The position numbers were made by a program, and so were the translations under genes. Shown in pieces: positions 12,360 through 26,500 of a DNA stretch of 64,000 bases (position 1 is its first letter; each line of letters opens with the position of its first letter). The notes under the pieces were generated by a model. That model saw nothing but the letters and a program-made list of their open reading frames with translations, did no database searches and was not told the DNA's origin. Where the stretch lies: assembly GCF_028453695.1 (NCBI RefSeq), contig NC_135781.1, forward strand, positions 8,989,640 through 9,053,639. Direction: 5' to 3'. This DNA is from Augochlora pura (taxonomy: Eukaryota > Arthropoda > Insecta > Hymenoptera > Halictidae).

Positions 12360-13183
12360 ACGCCGTCAATTTCAAAAATTGCGTACAATAGAATACTTGT
12401 CTTAATCAAATTTAGATTGAAAATTATCTGACAACAATTTTTACAATATCTTTATATTCCGCGGATCGTAATAAAATTGGAAAGATGCAATAGAATAACG
12501 TAAAAATTAATTTTCACAGTAAAAAAAAGCACCGGCTTGCGTTCAAGTCCAACAGAAAAACGTTTTGCATTTAGCGAAAATTATTGCTAGGAATACGATG
12601 ATTATTTTTAAACAAAATCTCATTCGAACGTATCTGAAACGATTGAAATAAAAATGGCCGTGGGCCAGCCTAGTCCTGAGCCGTTCTTCTGAGAAAAAAA
12701 GAGATTTCACTGTCGATCGAACGGGCGCCTAGCGTTTGATGAGTCTATTTCCGACAGCCGCGAGGAAACAATTAAAATAACTTCGACCGCGAAAGAAGCG
12801 AGCCAATCCATCCGCGCCTCCTGCACTTCTCCCCCGACGGTTCTTCCCACAATTTAAACGCTGCGAAGCTGTTCCCCACGGTGCCGGGCCGTCGGATATC
12901 GCCTAGTCACGGGGCTCCCTGTTAACGAACTCGAAGAAGTCGCATTCGAAACACGGATCTTTCTTCGTCGAAGGTCAAACCGCGCGCCGCGCCGCGCCGC
13001 GTCTGGAACACTGGGTAGAGGCGGAGAGGACAGAGGGAGGAGGACGAAAACGGGGAGAGGACAGAGATGTGGAGGGAGAAGCCGACGGAGAAAGAGATCA
13101 GCCGAAGGGGAAGGTTATCGACACGAGTCTCTGCCAGCCGGAGAGAAAGAGAGCCGGAGATACGTGATAGAGCGAAATGCGAC

Positions 13184-13187
13184 AGAA

Positions 13188-13235
<48 letters not shown>

Positions 13236-13278
13236 GAGAGCACGAGCGCGCGAGAGAGAGAGAGAGAAAGAGAAAGAA
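13184..13278. repeat. (GA)n microsatellite, interrupted
   Basis: About 95 bases of GA repeats with AAA and GG interruptions and a short CGAGCGCG insert near 13242. It lies in a purine-rich block from about 13020 to 13315. Leu-Ser runs in the minus-strand frames here are artefacts of this repeat. Confidence 0.95.
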
Positions 13279-16200
13279 GTACGAGGGAGAGCAGGAGGAT
13301 GAGAGGAGAGAGTAGTTGCGCGCGATAACGTGGCGTGGGCGGGTGTCGCTGACAAAATGGACCAATCGGCTCGCTGAGTTGCCTTGTAACCGATCCCGCG
13401 GGTTAACCAGGAACCAGGAACATCGACCAAGACTCTCCAAAAAGCCGATATGCCCAGAGCGCACGCCTAACCATCCTCGCCGGCGACTCCACCCTTGCCC
13501 GACGCTTCCACATGCGACCACTTCCTCTTTCCCTCTCTATTCTTTATTCTGTCTCTCTTTCTCTCGCCCGGTGTCGTCGCCCCCTCTTCCTCCCACCCTT
13601 GTTTTCTTTCTCCTCGTCGCTCTTCCTTCTCACCCTCTTCCTCTGTCGCGGCGATGCGTGAACCTTTCCACCGTGATCTTTCATCTCCCTCCCTCCCTTG
13701 AAACCCTGTTTCCCTTGCACCCTTTCCCTCGTTTCGACTCCGTTCGCTACTTCCAGCGAAAGTTCTCGACAGCTGGGTGGATTCCTCGCTGCTGGAAGAT
13801 GGAGTCGTTTCGCCACAGGGAATGGAGATATTCCGCGGACACTGTTTCGCAATTTGTTCAACGGGTAGCAGTTGTCGATGGGACTAAAATTGTATAGCGG
13901 ACGTGGAGGCGTTGGGATCTTATCCAATGCGTAGCATTTATTTTATTACCTTTCTGGCGCATAATAGTTATTATTATTATTATTTACGGATTATTCAAAA
14001 CGATAAGTAAATGACACCTCGTTGGTTCAAAATTGACATATCGCTACGATTCGCGCGATTGCACAGCTATAAATACACTAAAAGCGATATAAAAAGGTGT
14101 TTGGAATGTACTCGAGGTTGTACGCAATCATTGCTTAGAATCTTGGATTACGCTTTCGTAAGTTAGAAACCCAAAAGTCGATTGAAAGTGAATATTAAAA
14201 GCTATACTCGATTGTTCGCGAATCCGTATTTAGCGGATTTCCAGTCTTTCAACGGTCCGTCGAATTTCTGGTTCAGCTATCGAAAATGGTAATAGAAAAC
14301 AGTGTGCTAGGAAAAACACGACGCGGCGGAAATTACTGAAACGATTGATTGTCGAAAGGTCCCTGCACCCCATGTTCTAGCGACACCCTGTTCGAAACTA
14401 CACCCGGCTCTATCACAATTGAAGCTTCCGACCAGCCGATCTACATTAATCCTCTCGTTGGAACAGCAAAGCGTAAAACGTCGTCGACGAGCCGCTAATT
14501 CCTGGTTTCTCCGCGTTCCGGTAAAAAGAAAAAAAAAGAAGAAGAAAGAAAGAGGAGATTGAACGAGCGCTCCGACCTTCTTGATAAGCATCGTCTGCGA
14601 TTCAACGAGCGGAAGGCGCGGGGCGGGAAACGTTGTGCAACAAACGCGCGCCGCGAACAATGTAACGCACCGCTCGGAACGTCCGTGTCGCCGCGTAGCC
14701 GCGGAAGAATTTCGTACGGGGTTACGGGTCGGAATGGAAGGATGAATGTCGCGATTATCGATAGGCATCGGTTGTTCCGTGTACCGTTTTCCAAGGTACA
14801 ATCCAATATGGCGTGAAAAGGGCCGTTCCCCGTCCGCTCTCGTTCGTCCCGCTCGTTCCTCCTTGTCGCACACTGGTTGCCACGCTCGTCTCGCTGGTCG
14901 TGTTTTGACAGTTGCTGCTCTGACACCTCTGGCACATTCATTAGAAAGTGGTTCTCAATCCCGGCCGGCCCGGCGTGCATATCATTTTCATATTTTAATC
15001 GGGTTTTCTCGTTTCTATTCACGCCTCGGACGATACGCGTATATCTAATAGCTTCCCGATCGCGTTGCCGCGCGTCGTTATCAAAATTATCTGCGTGCTC
15101 CAGGATAAAATTCAATCGCAATCAGTTTGAAATTTTTGCGACAGTTTGACGAATGTATCAAATTTATTATTTACGACGACGGTATATCAAGCGCTAATAG
15201 GATGTCAGATATAAGAAATCAGCCTAGATAATTACTGAAAGACTACGAAAAAGTAAGTAACAGTCTCGGCTCGTATAAACATTCTGCGAAGTGTTCGTGC
15301 TTCCTGTTCGGAGCTCCTAATAAGAATAATAATTAATATGAAAATCTGCCTGTTCGTATATAGTATATAGAGTTATGATAAAGCCTGCGTACAAGCGGCA
15401 GTTTAAAAAATCTATTTAGCAGCGCATTAAGATCGCGCTTAAGCATGAAATGACAACGACAAGTCACCGACGAGTTGAGAAAGACGCAGTGACCCAGATA
15501 TTAACGAAAGAACGATTTATGCATTCGCCGCGCAGGTGGAAGACAACCGGGTTGCAGTATCGCAGCATCGAGACGCCACGGCGTTGTTTCAAGCAGGGGG
15601 ATCTGTCTAGTTCGGCTCGGGGCGAATGCGTGTGCCCGTGCAAAAATCCTCTTTCCCGTTATCGGAGCGATCGAATCGCGATCAGACGTCGGTTTTATCA
15701 GGCCGGCACTCGGGCGAGGATCGAGCTTCGAAAGGCGAGCTAATAGGGGATGCCTGCTCTAGTTGAGAGTCTCTGATAGACATCCAGCTGTCCGGATTTA
15801 GATGTTAGGATAATACGGTGTGGTCGGGGCCTTACAACAAAATAATGTAGTCCACTTTGAATGGCACGGAGCGGAACGGGGAACGAGGGAGGGATGGTGG
15901 GGTGTGACACCCGGGGTTAGACGGCGTCGACAGTGGATGAAAAGAGAGCCGGGCCCGGCTAGGTGGCAAGGCGAGAGGGAGACGGATTGTTGAAGAGTAT
16001 CGACAGAGTAACCATTTCTCTAGTGGTTATTTGTAGACAGATTCGACACCGTGACAATGCTGCGAAAAATCATAATGGGGCCCGCAGGGACCCCGCAATG
16101 GGAGGCCTTAGCGAGATTACGATGCCCACCAGGTATTTGTTGTAGGTCTTAGGCAAGGCGCTGGGGTGCCATGGAGAGGTGTGAAAGTGATGGTAAATCT

Positions 16201-17844
16201 TCGTTGGATCTTTTTAAAATCGGTACCGGCCATTGTTGCGGTAAGAAGTTTTGCGGGATTTACGCGCCCTCCCCCCCTCCCTTTTCCCCGGTTCGCGTCG
16301 CTCGTGGACAGTCTACATTTTCGATCGGCTCTTCCGGCAACGAGGGATCATGGGCTCTTAGCTGCTTAAGGGCGCGTCGAAGACTCCGTCGAAAGGGAAC
16401 GCAAAAGCCATGGACCTGGCTACGAGAGGGAATATCGGTATTGTCACGCGTGGATAGCGGCGCGTATAATGCCGCAACGGTGACGCAGAACAATCGGCTG
16501 TTCGATGAATCATATGTTCCCTGATTTCTTGATTACTCGGCCATTGTATATCTCGCGCGAAAGTCGTTATCGCGGGATCTTTTCGGAAATATCAGTATCT
16601 GTTACTTAGAAACGAGTAAAAAAATAGCTATTGCTGTCGCAAAGTTAAATATTTCCTGATCATTTTATGATTATAGTGTCGCAGAAGATTCCATCATTGT
16701 GTTCCCTATTTTTCTTATTGTTTCTCACCGCAGCGAGTAAAATCGTAAAATAATGACCGGACGTTGACAATCGCGAGGAAGCATATTACGTCGATTCAAA
16801 TTACTGTTTACTTTGCTTGTAATTTCAAGCGAGTTACCCCGTTTATATTTAGCGCGCACGTGAAGAATTTTCGAAAAATACAGTGCGCGTTAATAATAGA
16901 GGCTCGATTCTATGGGGCCGTTTTTGAACTGAAAGACTCGTTAATGTTTCTTTCATGAACATTAACCGATCGTTCAAAATGTCTCGCACGACTCATCGGA
17001 ACCCATAATAAACTACCCCTGTGTGAATTTCGGATTCGAAAATCGGTTTGTCGCATTTCATCGAGGGTTCTCTACAGAGGAGTTCACACGGGGTTAATGA
17101 GAGGTTAGATATAACTCGCCATTCTGTACCATAATGTGACACCGGCGTCCGTTTAATTTAAGTATATCCCGTGCATAGGATTTCAATGGGGGTGTGTCAC
17201 GCGTCGCCCCCTTGGTCCGTTCTATGGGACCGCGCTAGCTTCATGGGAAAAACAAAATATTTAGCTAACTGCAACAACTAGCTGGAAACCTTCTCGCCTT
17301 TTCACTCATGATTGTTTGTACAAGCATTAACAAACCCTATACGAAAACAATGAATCTTGATCAGTATTTGTGCGAATCGTATAAATCGCATAAATCTTTA
17401 ACGAACGAAATTGATATCTGTTAACAATACTAAAATACACGCCTCGACTTAACCAACTTTTACACCTCAAATAAGAAGGAATTATAAACATTTTGTAGAT
17501 AATTAAAAAGTGCAGCTGAGGAATTATTTGTACATTAAGAAATATCTAATTTAATAAATAATTATTATTGTGATCATTTGGATTTCCTTAAAAAATATGA
17601 AGTCACAATGTGAATTATCCAAGCAGTTTTGCTTTTAATTTGAAATTGTGATATAAAAATTTTGCAAAATATTGTTAGCGCATTTGTATTGAATCGAATT
17701 TGTAAAAGTACTTTATTATTTTAAAACTGAAACGTTTCTCTGGGCAACAGAAAAGTGTTTCCGAAATGTTCGTCGAAGCTGTCACGTATTCGGACTCAAT
17801 ACATACTATATGGATATGTCAGGCGTCACTGCCCTTGCGAGGTA

Positions 17845-17987
17845 CTAAGCCGCTTAGCACTATGGGGTTTACGATGTATTATGTTCGATGGGGTATCTCC
17901 TAACTCTGTGGAACTTATATGGGAATCCGTAAACCCCGCCTACTGCACACTGCCATAACATGCAAGCGTGCATATGGTAGCAACACG
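17845..17987. repeat. Cluster of short inverted repeats
   Basis: Three inverted repeats are packed into 143 bases: CTAAG-ccg-CTTAG at 17845-17857; GGGGTTTACG at 17864-17873 with its exact complement CGTAAACCCC at 17938-17947; and CCAT/ATGCA pairing with TGCAT/ATGG at 17963-17987. The surrounding DNA is AT-rich, whereas this block is more balanced. It could be a foldback element, a degenerate transposon end or a structured RNA. No known microRNA sequence was recognised. Confidence 0.5.
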
Positions 17988-20900
17988 ATGTCTTCCAAAC
18001 TTTAATTTTGCGTAGCCCGGGATCCAACAAACAACTATTTACGTAATGCACATACTCTATTCCAACACTATAATACTCTATGAAATGCTAATAACTGATG
18101 AACAAGGTTTGAAAATTTATTTGTATTGCGATATATTTAATTAAATTTTTAAAGGGTACGATAATTAATTTTTCATTTTCAATTACAAATTCCTTAATAG
18201 AATTATACTGTTTGACAGCCAACGAGTTTGAAAAATGTATTACTCTATTTCAGATACGAAGGTAATGTCCAAAAATGTGATCGACATACTAATTAGACCA
18301 GGAAACTCGTCGCAATTTACGCGGAAAGCATTCCTTCGTGGCGTTCTCGGTTCTCGTTCCCGTTACGATGCACCCCTCCGGCAACAGGACGGAAAAACAT
18401 TTTGAGGAAGTTTCTGACGAGGGTATTACGCAAAACTGTATCGGCTTTTCCGTGTTTTGATTTCAGCCGGGAGGCGACAGAACGACAATGGAGGGTAAGA
18501 AGAGGACAGATACTTAGCCGAGGACTAACAGCAGGCTACGGATTAAAGGGGGTGAAATGTTATTATTGCAAGGGGTACGTCTGCGCCCGTGAGTACTAAG
18601 TAGCCCGGTTAAGTATGTTGTTTAAGCCAACACAGTAAGTAACCATCCCCTAGAGAAATTGCCGTGACGGCATTGCGGCCAAGTTGAAGCTCCGGCTCGC
18701 TGGAATACTTTAGCATCGAAGTGCCTCGTCCAGATGGCTCTTCTAATGCCACCGTTTTTAGCGGGGGTGTGGTGGGCGGACGTACCGATGGAGACCCGGA
18801 CACTGTGCCATGATACGCGTCGCTGCAGGAGTGCTTACGGAACTATCGGAAAACATTGACGAAATTTTTCAACGATACGTCACGGTTCGCTGTAATTTTT
18901 CCCACCCCCTGCGACTTCGACCGATAGTCTCGACGTCGCGTCGGGGGCAAATTCCTTAGCCGATAGTACTTCATCTTCTGAAAGATGCACACAGCGCCCT
19001 TGGAACAGTATTCGTGCTTCTCAGGAAACTAATTTACAAGTTCTTTGTCACTCGTGCTGTCTTTAACCTTTGTTCTTCGCCCGAATTTTATTTAAAAACT
19101 TAACCAAATAGAATAACTATAGCTTGTTCAACTAGATGATATTGTAAATTAATCCTTTACCTGCGATTTCCTCTTGGATAAAGTCATAAATAAAAACGAA
19201 ACTCATTACGAAGTTAACCATAAAGAAATTCGATATTCGTATCGTATAATTATAATTAATATTTAATTATTAACATCACATTAATATTGAGAATGAGCTA
19301 ATTATTGTTAAAAAATTAACTTCTTTCTACCTATGTACGGATCGGGAATCTGGACATTAGGTTTCTGTCTAGGTTCGCAGCCGTTTATATTTCGTGGCAA
19401 TTCTTGTTGAACCGGTTTATTATTTAAAACAGTTGAGAAATAGTATAATTTTTTTTACGTATCATACAATTGTAACATTATTAACGAATGTAATGTAGAT
19501 CGATAAACTAGAAGCTTAAAAAAAATAAGGATAAACTTTTAACCCTTATACATCCTCCCTTGTACAAAACAGAATTTGGTTCTCAATATCAAAGTGGATG
19601 AGGATGAAATTAATTTTGCATTGTTCACAAATAGTAAAATAATGTATTAGATATTTATTAATGATGCAATATAAACCGAACCAAGGCGACAAATCGAGGT
19701 AAACGTATATTGCGGAAAAACGAGCATAATTATCGGTCACGTGTCATAATAGATGCAAGTTCAGCGTAAAAGCTAACGCCATTAGTTGTGAAACAGCCAG
19801 TATTGCATGCAGCCAGAACGACGATGAAAGGGTTACTTTCCACCGGATGAAATTTCCAAGTATCCGACGCGTCGCCGTTAAACCGTTCTGAACGAATGAT
19901 CTCGCCCGGCAAATTGCAGCCTCTAAGGTGAGGAGGGCTTTTGCACGACAGGAAAATGATAAATGCACTTCCACGGGGGAAAGATTAAAATACGCTATTG
20001 CCGCTATTACAACGAGGAGTTTGAGCCTCTGGCCCCCGAGATAGAACGGTAACAGACGTATAATTTCCTGGAAGCTTTGAATTAAACAACTCTCTCGCTC
20101 GGTGTGCCCGGGCGAGACGAGTGTAACCAGCTTTCAAAGCTTTGAGGGTGAGGAAGCTCATTAACGGGAGCTTTCTATTCCTTCGTTTCAGCCTCGGTTC
20201 CTTCCACGCACCGTTCCATCCACCACTGCCTGATATCCTTTACGACGCTCCCCGAGACCGGGTCTCTCTCTCCTCTTACACGCCCGGCGTCCCTTCCCAA
20301 TGACCAAATTCCTTATTTACATAAATACGAGACTTTTAATGGGCCTGAATTGCGGCGAAATTTACCGCGACTAGCTAAACGAAAAGCTCCACCTAAATAC
20401 GCATTCTTCAACGGCGAAACAAATCGAGCACTGTTCGGCGAATTGATTCAACGCTAAAACTACCGATCCTTAAATTATTGTTTTATAACAATGCAAAGTG
20501 GTCTGACTAGTGGTAATTTATAGCCAACACTCGAATAAAAGGATCCATTAAAACCACGGAATTAAAAATATTTGATAAATTCGAGCATATAGAGCATTTT
20601 AAATGCAAAATTATGAACTTGGAATTGAAATTAAATAGTTCAATTATTCTTTGCACAATGCTGAAATACAAATTCCTGCTAGGTTTTAAATGGCTGTGGA
20701 AACGCAGTTTTAATTATTAAGCAGTTTTTAATTTTACAAACATATATAATTATTAGTATGATTATTTATTGATTAATGAATGCGAACCTTTTGCAGAAGT
20801 AGATTTTTTAAATGAAGTATGAGAGGACACCAATTTGATTTGCAAATAATGTAAAAAAATTTTAGAAATCCTTACAATTATTTAAATTAATAAAAATACG

Positions 20901-23321
20901 ATTTAAGTAGTTAAATCGGCCATACCATGTTCTGCGAAATTCCGCTAAGAGGATTTAGCGTTTCGTTTAACGCAAAGGTCGATAAAATAACAGGGCATGA
21001 TATCATTCTATTTGAAACTTGTATGATAGACTTACTTATTCCTGCAGCTATGAATGCGATAAATAAAAAGCGAAGTTCGTATTGATTAGGTGCACAAGGA
21101 AAATATCCTTGTTATTAGGTTGCAGCTCGTCATGTTAAAAAATAAACTAAAAACGTTTAAAGTAGTAAATGTATCACATGTGTTAATTCGTTTGAATAAT
21201 CGAAAATAGTAAATATAAATCTAAATGTAAATCAAGCTCGAATATTAAACAATACCTTTAGTTTTAAAACGTAATTTATTATAAATTTCTCCGTAACAAA
21301 AGTATCGAACAGAAATTAATTGTAAAAAATCGTAACCACGTTTTAAGAGTGATATTATTGTTACGGCTGCCATTTTTACAGTTTCAATATCAGAACAATG
21401 CGGATCTAGATAATTGAGATAATCAAAGAGGCGGAAGGAGTAAAACCGACCATCCGCAATTTATCTCATATTTCACAGGAATGACGGGTTCGATAAAAAT
21501 AACTGGTAGACAAAAGGCACTTTTTTATTTAACGACACTGTCTTCTGTAATACTAGTATACGGGCGCGTTCGAGGTAATTATTCCTTCTCGTTACGATCG
21601 AATGAATTCAATTAATCAGTGAATCTCTCTGATGCTGGCATATTAGTGCTCGCGGGTTCATTAGCAACGAATTCCCATGAACAATTGCGCGGATCGTGAG
21701 TACACGCCGCCATTAATTTCCCGCGATCCTGAACAAACACCACGCCGATTCCAATCGTGATCGCGATTTTCCCTCATGCGGTGTAAATTTTCATTCGAAA
21801 GGAATCTGCGTATTCTCTGTAATCATGAGTTTCTAGGAAAGAAACGTCGCGTGGAAACAATTGCCTTTAATAGTAATCGATTTTCGTCAAATAAGCGAAA
21901 GAAGGCGGAAATTGATAGATTCTGGAATTGAAAAGGAAGTTATATTTTTTAATGCTGTTGTGCATTATACCAAATCTGAACAAACTATTTCAATATTTTT
22001 TTAATCGGGTGATGATCCATCGTCAGAGTAGTTATTTGAGTAAGTGAGTTCAGTAAGTAAGATCGCCATAAAATGATGTTATGTATAATCGAAAATTATA
22101 ACCGGTCAATCCACAATATTAATTTTTATTTGTCTAATATTATACGCAGAAGATTCAAAATATTTCTGATATTGGATCTATATTTTGAAACTTTTTGAAT
22201 TCCAAAATCACTGTCTTCCTGTATGTAATTAACATAGTTATCAACAAATTTAATAAATAACGACTGACAGTTTATTACGACAAAAGTACTACACACATAT
22301 AAGTTGTTATTCAATATCAACTAACATGACGGATCGCACTCATTTTAACAATATTTAAAAAATATGTTAACTTTGAAAACGATTGTAACATTACTGAAAT
22401 TGATCAATGCAAGGTACAAAGGCAACCAATTTTTATCGTTCTCCTTTGTAAGTCTTCTGCGCAATCAAATTTATACAGAAAAAGCAACGTCGAATAGTTT
22501 AATTTTGAATTTGTTACGTATATATTCGCATTAGTTAATGAAATTCGTGCATTCCCCAAATAGACGTTTTAAAGAAAAATAAACGCGTGAGAACAAACAG
22601 TCCCTAATTCGTTGTACGTGATTGGTGGATCGAGGAGAAATGCTTCTCCTCATTTTTCCCCCCATGGCGGCGAAAATGGTTTAAGTATCCTAGCACGACT
22701 TAAATACAGCCAGCGAGATGCGGTTAATGCAACCGCGAAATAAAGGGCGTGGTTTTAACGCGCAGCCGAGGATTGGCTGTTGAACTTGGCTACCCGGTCG
22801 ATACTGGCAGACTATATCTGCCTCGACCTGTATACTTGATACTTATCCGGCAGGCGTGTATGTACATCTGATCTTGCGGGATCGACACAGCAGGATTCAA
22901 TGGAAGAAGATGCTCGAATCCGCTTTGAAACTTCATTCCTCTCGATTTTATAATTCGAAGCCGGCGAGCCTGTTAAATGCGAATGATCAATGGCCTGATA
23001 CTCCATTACACACCCTATTTCGTCTTGTTTTGAAATGGGACGCTCGGGTGCGTCGGCATAAGAACGAACCGAGCTTGATGAAGCAATAAACACTGCCGTT
23101 TAAAAAAAAGTAAACAATCCTCTTGTTTTAAATTACAATTTTTTTTTTGTGAGATCGCAATAACTCGATTACATTTTAGATTAGATTATTTTTAAATTAG
23201 AAAATGATAATTATACTTTTAATACATATATTTTGTATCATTTTGTCTTTTAAGATCTGAATAATTAACGACGTTAACACGTAACACTAAGAACGAAGAG
23301 AAAGTTCCTACCGTATATTAA
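17988..23321. other. Gene-free, mostly AT-rich stretch
   Basis: No supported coding exon, RNA gene or promoter. GC-richer blocks occur at 18.3-19.0 and 19.75-20.45 kb, and the rest is AT-rich. It contains one relic transposon end at 20448 and a TTAACCCTTATAC sequence at 19539 that resembles a piggyBac-type end without a partner. Open frames are short and unremarkable. Confidence 0.6.
20448..20465 (+). mobile_element. Relic end of a TTAA-type element
   Basis: TCAA followed by CGCTAAAACTACCG. It fits the same terminal pattern, C-R-C-T-A then TACCG, as the piggyBac copy at 46691 and the element at 58226. No matching second end was found, so only this end is reported. Confidence 0.3.
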
Positions 23322-23556
23322 CACGTTCGTCGCCGCGTCTCCCATATCTGGGTGACATTAATTTCTGACCAATTTTGAAAATTTATTTTTATCGCAATAT
23401 ATTCGAGCAAAATGAATTCGACTATGATTTTTCGAATGCGAAAGAGTTCTAATGTCATCCCCTATGATAAATGTGAACTTTTTAGTTTTATTTCAATTAA
23501 TTAAATTGCTTTAATTATGTGGGGATTTTAGTGTCTAATTGTGGGCGACGAACGTG
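23322..23556. mobile_element. 235-bp TTAA-flanked MITE
   Basis: CACGTTCGTCGCC at 23322-23334 is the exact reverse complement of GGCGACGAACGTG at 23544-23556. TTAA lies immediately outside each end (23318-23321 and 23557-23560), as expected for piggyBac-type target duplication. Inside, GGGTGACATTA near 23350 and TAATGTCATCCC near 23451 form an imperfect second inverted repeat. No coding capacity. It is a nonautonomous element that would need a transposase from elsewhere. Assignment to piggyBac rests on the TTAA duplication and end structure only. Confidence 0.85.
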
Positions 23557-26500
23557 TTAACAGGTAAAGTTGAGATTGTAAATTGTGAGTTTTGAAAATT
23601 GTTCATACGAAATTTCACATTAAACTTCGATTAACGAATGCTTGCTCGGAACGGTCACGATAATGTTAAATAATTAACATTGCATAAACGAATTCTAATC
23701 CTCCGTGAAAGTGTTCGAGTATTTCTAGATTACAAATCCGTTACCCCATCACGTGTTCTTTATTAATCTTGATTAATAGGATCTATTCTGTCACCGACTA
23801 TTAATTCTCGAACTATTACGTGTCTGCTTATGATAAACGTACTTCTTTACGAAGGAAGACTCACATTTTCTAATGAAGCAATCCCGGCTTGCCGTGTATA
23901 AACTTGAACCACGAAAAAGAGTGCTCCTTAAAAGCTTGAATCGGCCTGCCGATGATCAATCTTGATTTCCTAATGCGACATTAATAGTCGGTGATTAAAA
24001 TCTTCTTAATGATGCCGGCAGTTTTACGATACAAACTGCAGATTAATCTCACAATCGCCTGTAATCTGCAACAGTAAACGGAAGACCCGTTCCCGTAATA
24101 TCATCATCCGAAGGGTGAACCTACCTAAGAATTTACGAGAATCAAAGTTAATACAAGCCGCATTGTGATATTGTAAAAACTTCATTACAAGCAAGGCTTG
24201 ATTTCATTAGATTCCGTCAGCCTTATTAAACAACAATCTCCACTTCAACCCCGTGAATTTAATTAAACAATACTTCCATTATGCAATCATTCTCAATAAA
24301 ATGTAATTTTCATCAACCTCCTGATAGAATTGCTACCTTGCCAACGATAAGCCTCGCGGTTTTTAATCACGACACTGATCTGACTCGTATTTACTGATCT
24401 CTGATAATAAGCGTATTTCAAATAAGGTTCAACGAGTTGATCACACATTAGTTATTTGAAAACAGAGATACTAAGGTTTGCTTTCTTCCTAAATCAGAAC
24501 AATCAACAGTCTCGCAAAATGGCAGAAAATCTACTGAACCAATCAGTTTAGGTCCCTCAGTATAGTGAAAAGACAAGAATGATTCCGGTGACGTCCAGTG
24601 ATGGCACCCTAATAGCGGGTCGGCAAACGATCGACCGGAAAACTTATATCGCCGCACAAAAGCGAGTAGGTTAGTATAATAACGCGATATCCATAATAAA
24701 CGCGACCGGTATCCTCTCATTGAGGGCAACAATGCCTCTGATAAATGAGTTAATCGGTAAGTTCCTCCCCGGTGGGGCGAGGGGCCCAAGTCGGCGTTTC
24801 ATGTTTCATTGTGCGGCATCGTTGCTCGAGGACGACGGGAACGTCGACGATTTATACGATGCATCGAGAAAAAATACGCGGAAAGTTCATCACATGGACG
24901 AGGAAACCGAAAATCGACGATTTTGATTGGCAAAATTCAATTACGATCATTCCTTGCACTCTTTTCTGATTGCGATTGATAAGATTTCGTGTAAATATGC
25001 GTAGTTAAATATGTTTATTCCTATAAGCCCTTAATTTATTTAAGAATTCGCTATGTCATATTTCCGTAAGTGATTATAAGGCATATCCTGAAGTTCATAA
25101 AAAACAATGTAACTATTTGGATATAATGATGATGAGTTGCTGATTTGAACAGATCAGTAAAATAATTAATTACAAATTGACACGGGTTCTATGTGGAATC
25201 TTAAAAAGTTAAGTTAGTTTAAGTTTTGTGGCAATCGTAAGGTACAGAAGTTAAACAAAAATTTCAATAAATTCGATGTTCTTCCATTCTTCCAACTTTT
25301 TTCCTTCCTTTTGTCCATTCTTCTAATTTGCATACTAGTAATATGACAAAAATCAGAGGTTGTCAAAGTGTCGGTTAAAAAATAATATAAATTCAATAAT
25401 TCCGAACGTGTTCTATTTTTCCGATCGAACATTATACACCCGCTCCAAAGACTCAGGACTCCTATTATCCGGATCAGTGGTCATCAGTGGTTCTCAATAG
25501 CTCTAGGAACTCGTCATCTTCCCCGAAACGTTCCATGAATCGCAGCTGAGCGGAACAATTGGGAACTACTGTTCATCAGAGTGGATGCTGGGACCGGCGG
25601 ACCTCCTCCGCCTCTTCTCATCCTCGAGGTTTTCTACCGTTTCTCGTCCCGTCCTTGTATCTCTCGGCCCTGTATTCCGAGTCCGCGACGGGCAACGAGG
25701 TCAAGCCGCAGCCTGGTTAATTTGTCGCTTCTTTTGCTCTCGTCCTGGCGTTAAAAGACGCTGGTCACCTCGCTCGAAGTGTCTGGATCGAATCGATGTC
25801 TGACGTATCGCTGACCGAGGGATATTATGGACAGATATCGCGACAACGCCGTGCTTCATTTCTGATGAGATGGTTACGACTTTGGTGCATTGCATCACTG
25901 ATTTTCAGGAGTCGCTTGTTATTATCACTTTACCGATCAGTTATTCAGCCGTAAACGTTCTTATATTTTGATAATATTATCATTAAACAATATTTATTTT
26001 ATGTATTTTATTTTTCGCGAAAGGTATCTAATATTTAAAAAATTATGCAATAATACTGAAATAATGGATAGCAAACTATTGGTTACTTTTTGACTACAAG
26101 TTTAGTCGCACTTTATCAACCATGACGATATGATGACTCTTGTGCTAAATTCTATTTCAAAATAGTAATTATTCTCAACACTATATCATTTCATAAGAAT
26201 TGCTAATTAATCAAAGAAAATTTTGTGAGTGCAAGGAATTATTTTTTCCAGTAGCATGCTTTAATTTCTTGCACTACGACTTCTTTTGCAACTGCATTGA
26301 TGATCACTTCTTCATCCTTAAACACTAAAGATGTCAGTGCTTTATAAAAATTACAAGACTGCATTCATTTAGAAGTCTTGCTAATTTATTTTTTATATGT
26401 GTTTGAATTAAGAAAATTCAATTATTTTCCACGGAAGATTTCTTACGATTTCAACAATTTTAAACGACAAAATGCGGAAGACGACATTTTTTATTGACAC

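Larger units (their letters stand above)
11674..17844. other. Gene-free stretch downstream of the gene
   Basis: No supported coding exon. It holds a relic transposon end near 12343, a GA-rich block at 13.0-13.3 kb, pyrimidine-rich DNA at 13.5-13.75 kb and a short (ATT) tract near 13968-13984. The longest frames (12922-13521 minus, 13316-13897 plus, 14495-15121 minus) consist largely of translated simple repeats or Arg/Ser-rich noise. The last 1.2 kb is strongly AT-rich. GC-rich parts could contain regulatory DNA, which cannot be judged without comparison to other species. Confidence 0.6.

Noticed and set aside
12922..13521. 199-codon open frame on the minus strand
   Set aside because: It is largely translated CT repeat. 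No domain or splice support, and overlapping frames of similar length exist in the same DNA.
14495..15121. 208-codon open frame on the minus strand
   Set aside because: Arg/Asn-rich with a poly-Phe run from a T tract, overlapped by several frames on both strands. No family resemblance.
19539..19560. TTAACCCTTATAC as a piggyBac-type end, with a similar sequence at 38252
   Set aside because: Neither has a partner end with TTAA within a plausible distance, so chance cannot be excluded.
24448..24789. 113-codon open frame on the minus strand
   Set aside because: Composition looks protein-like at first, but there is no domain, no splice context and no conserved motif that I can identify.
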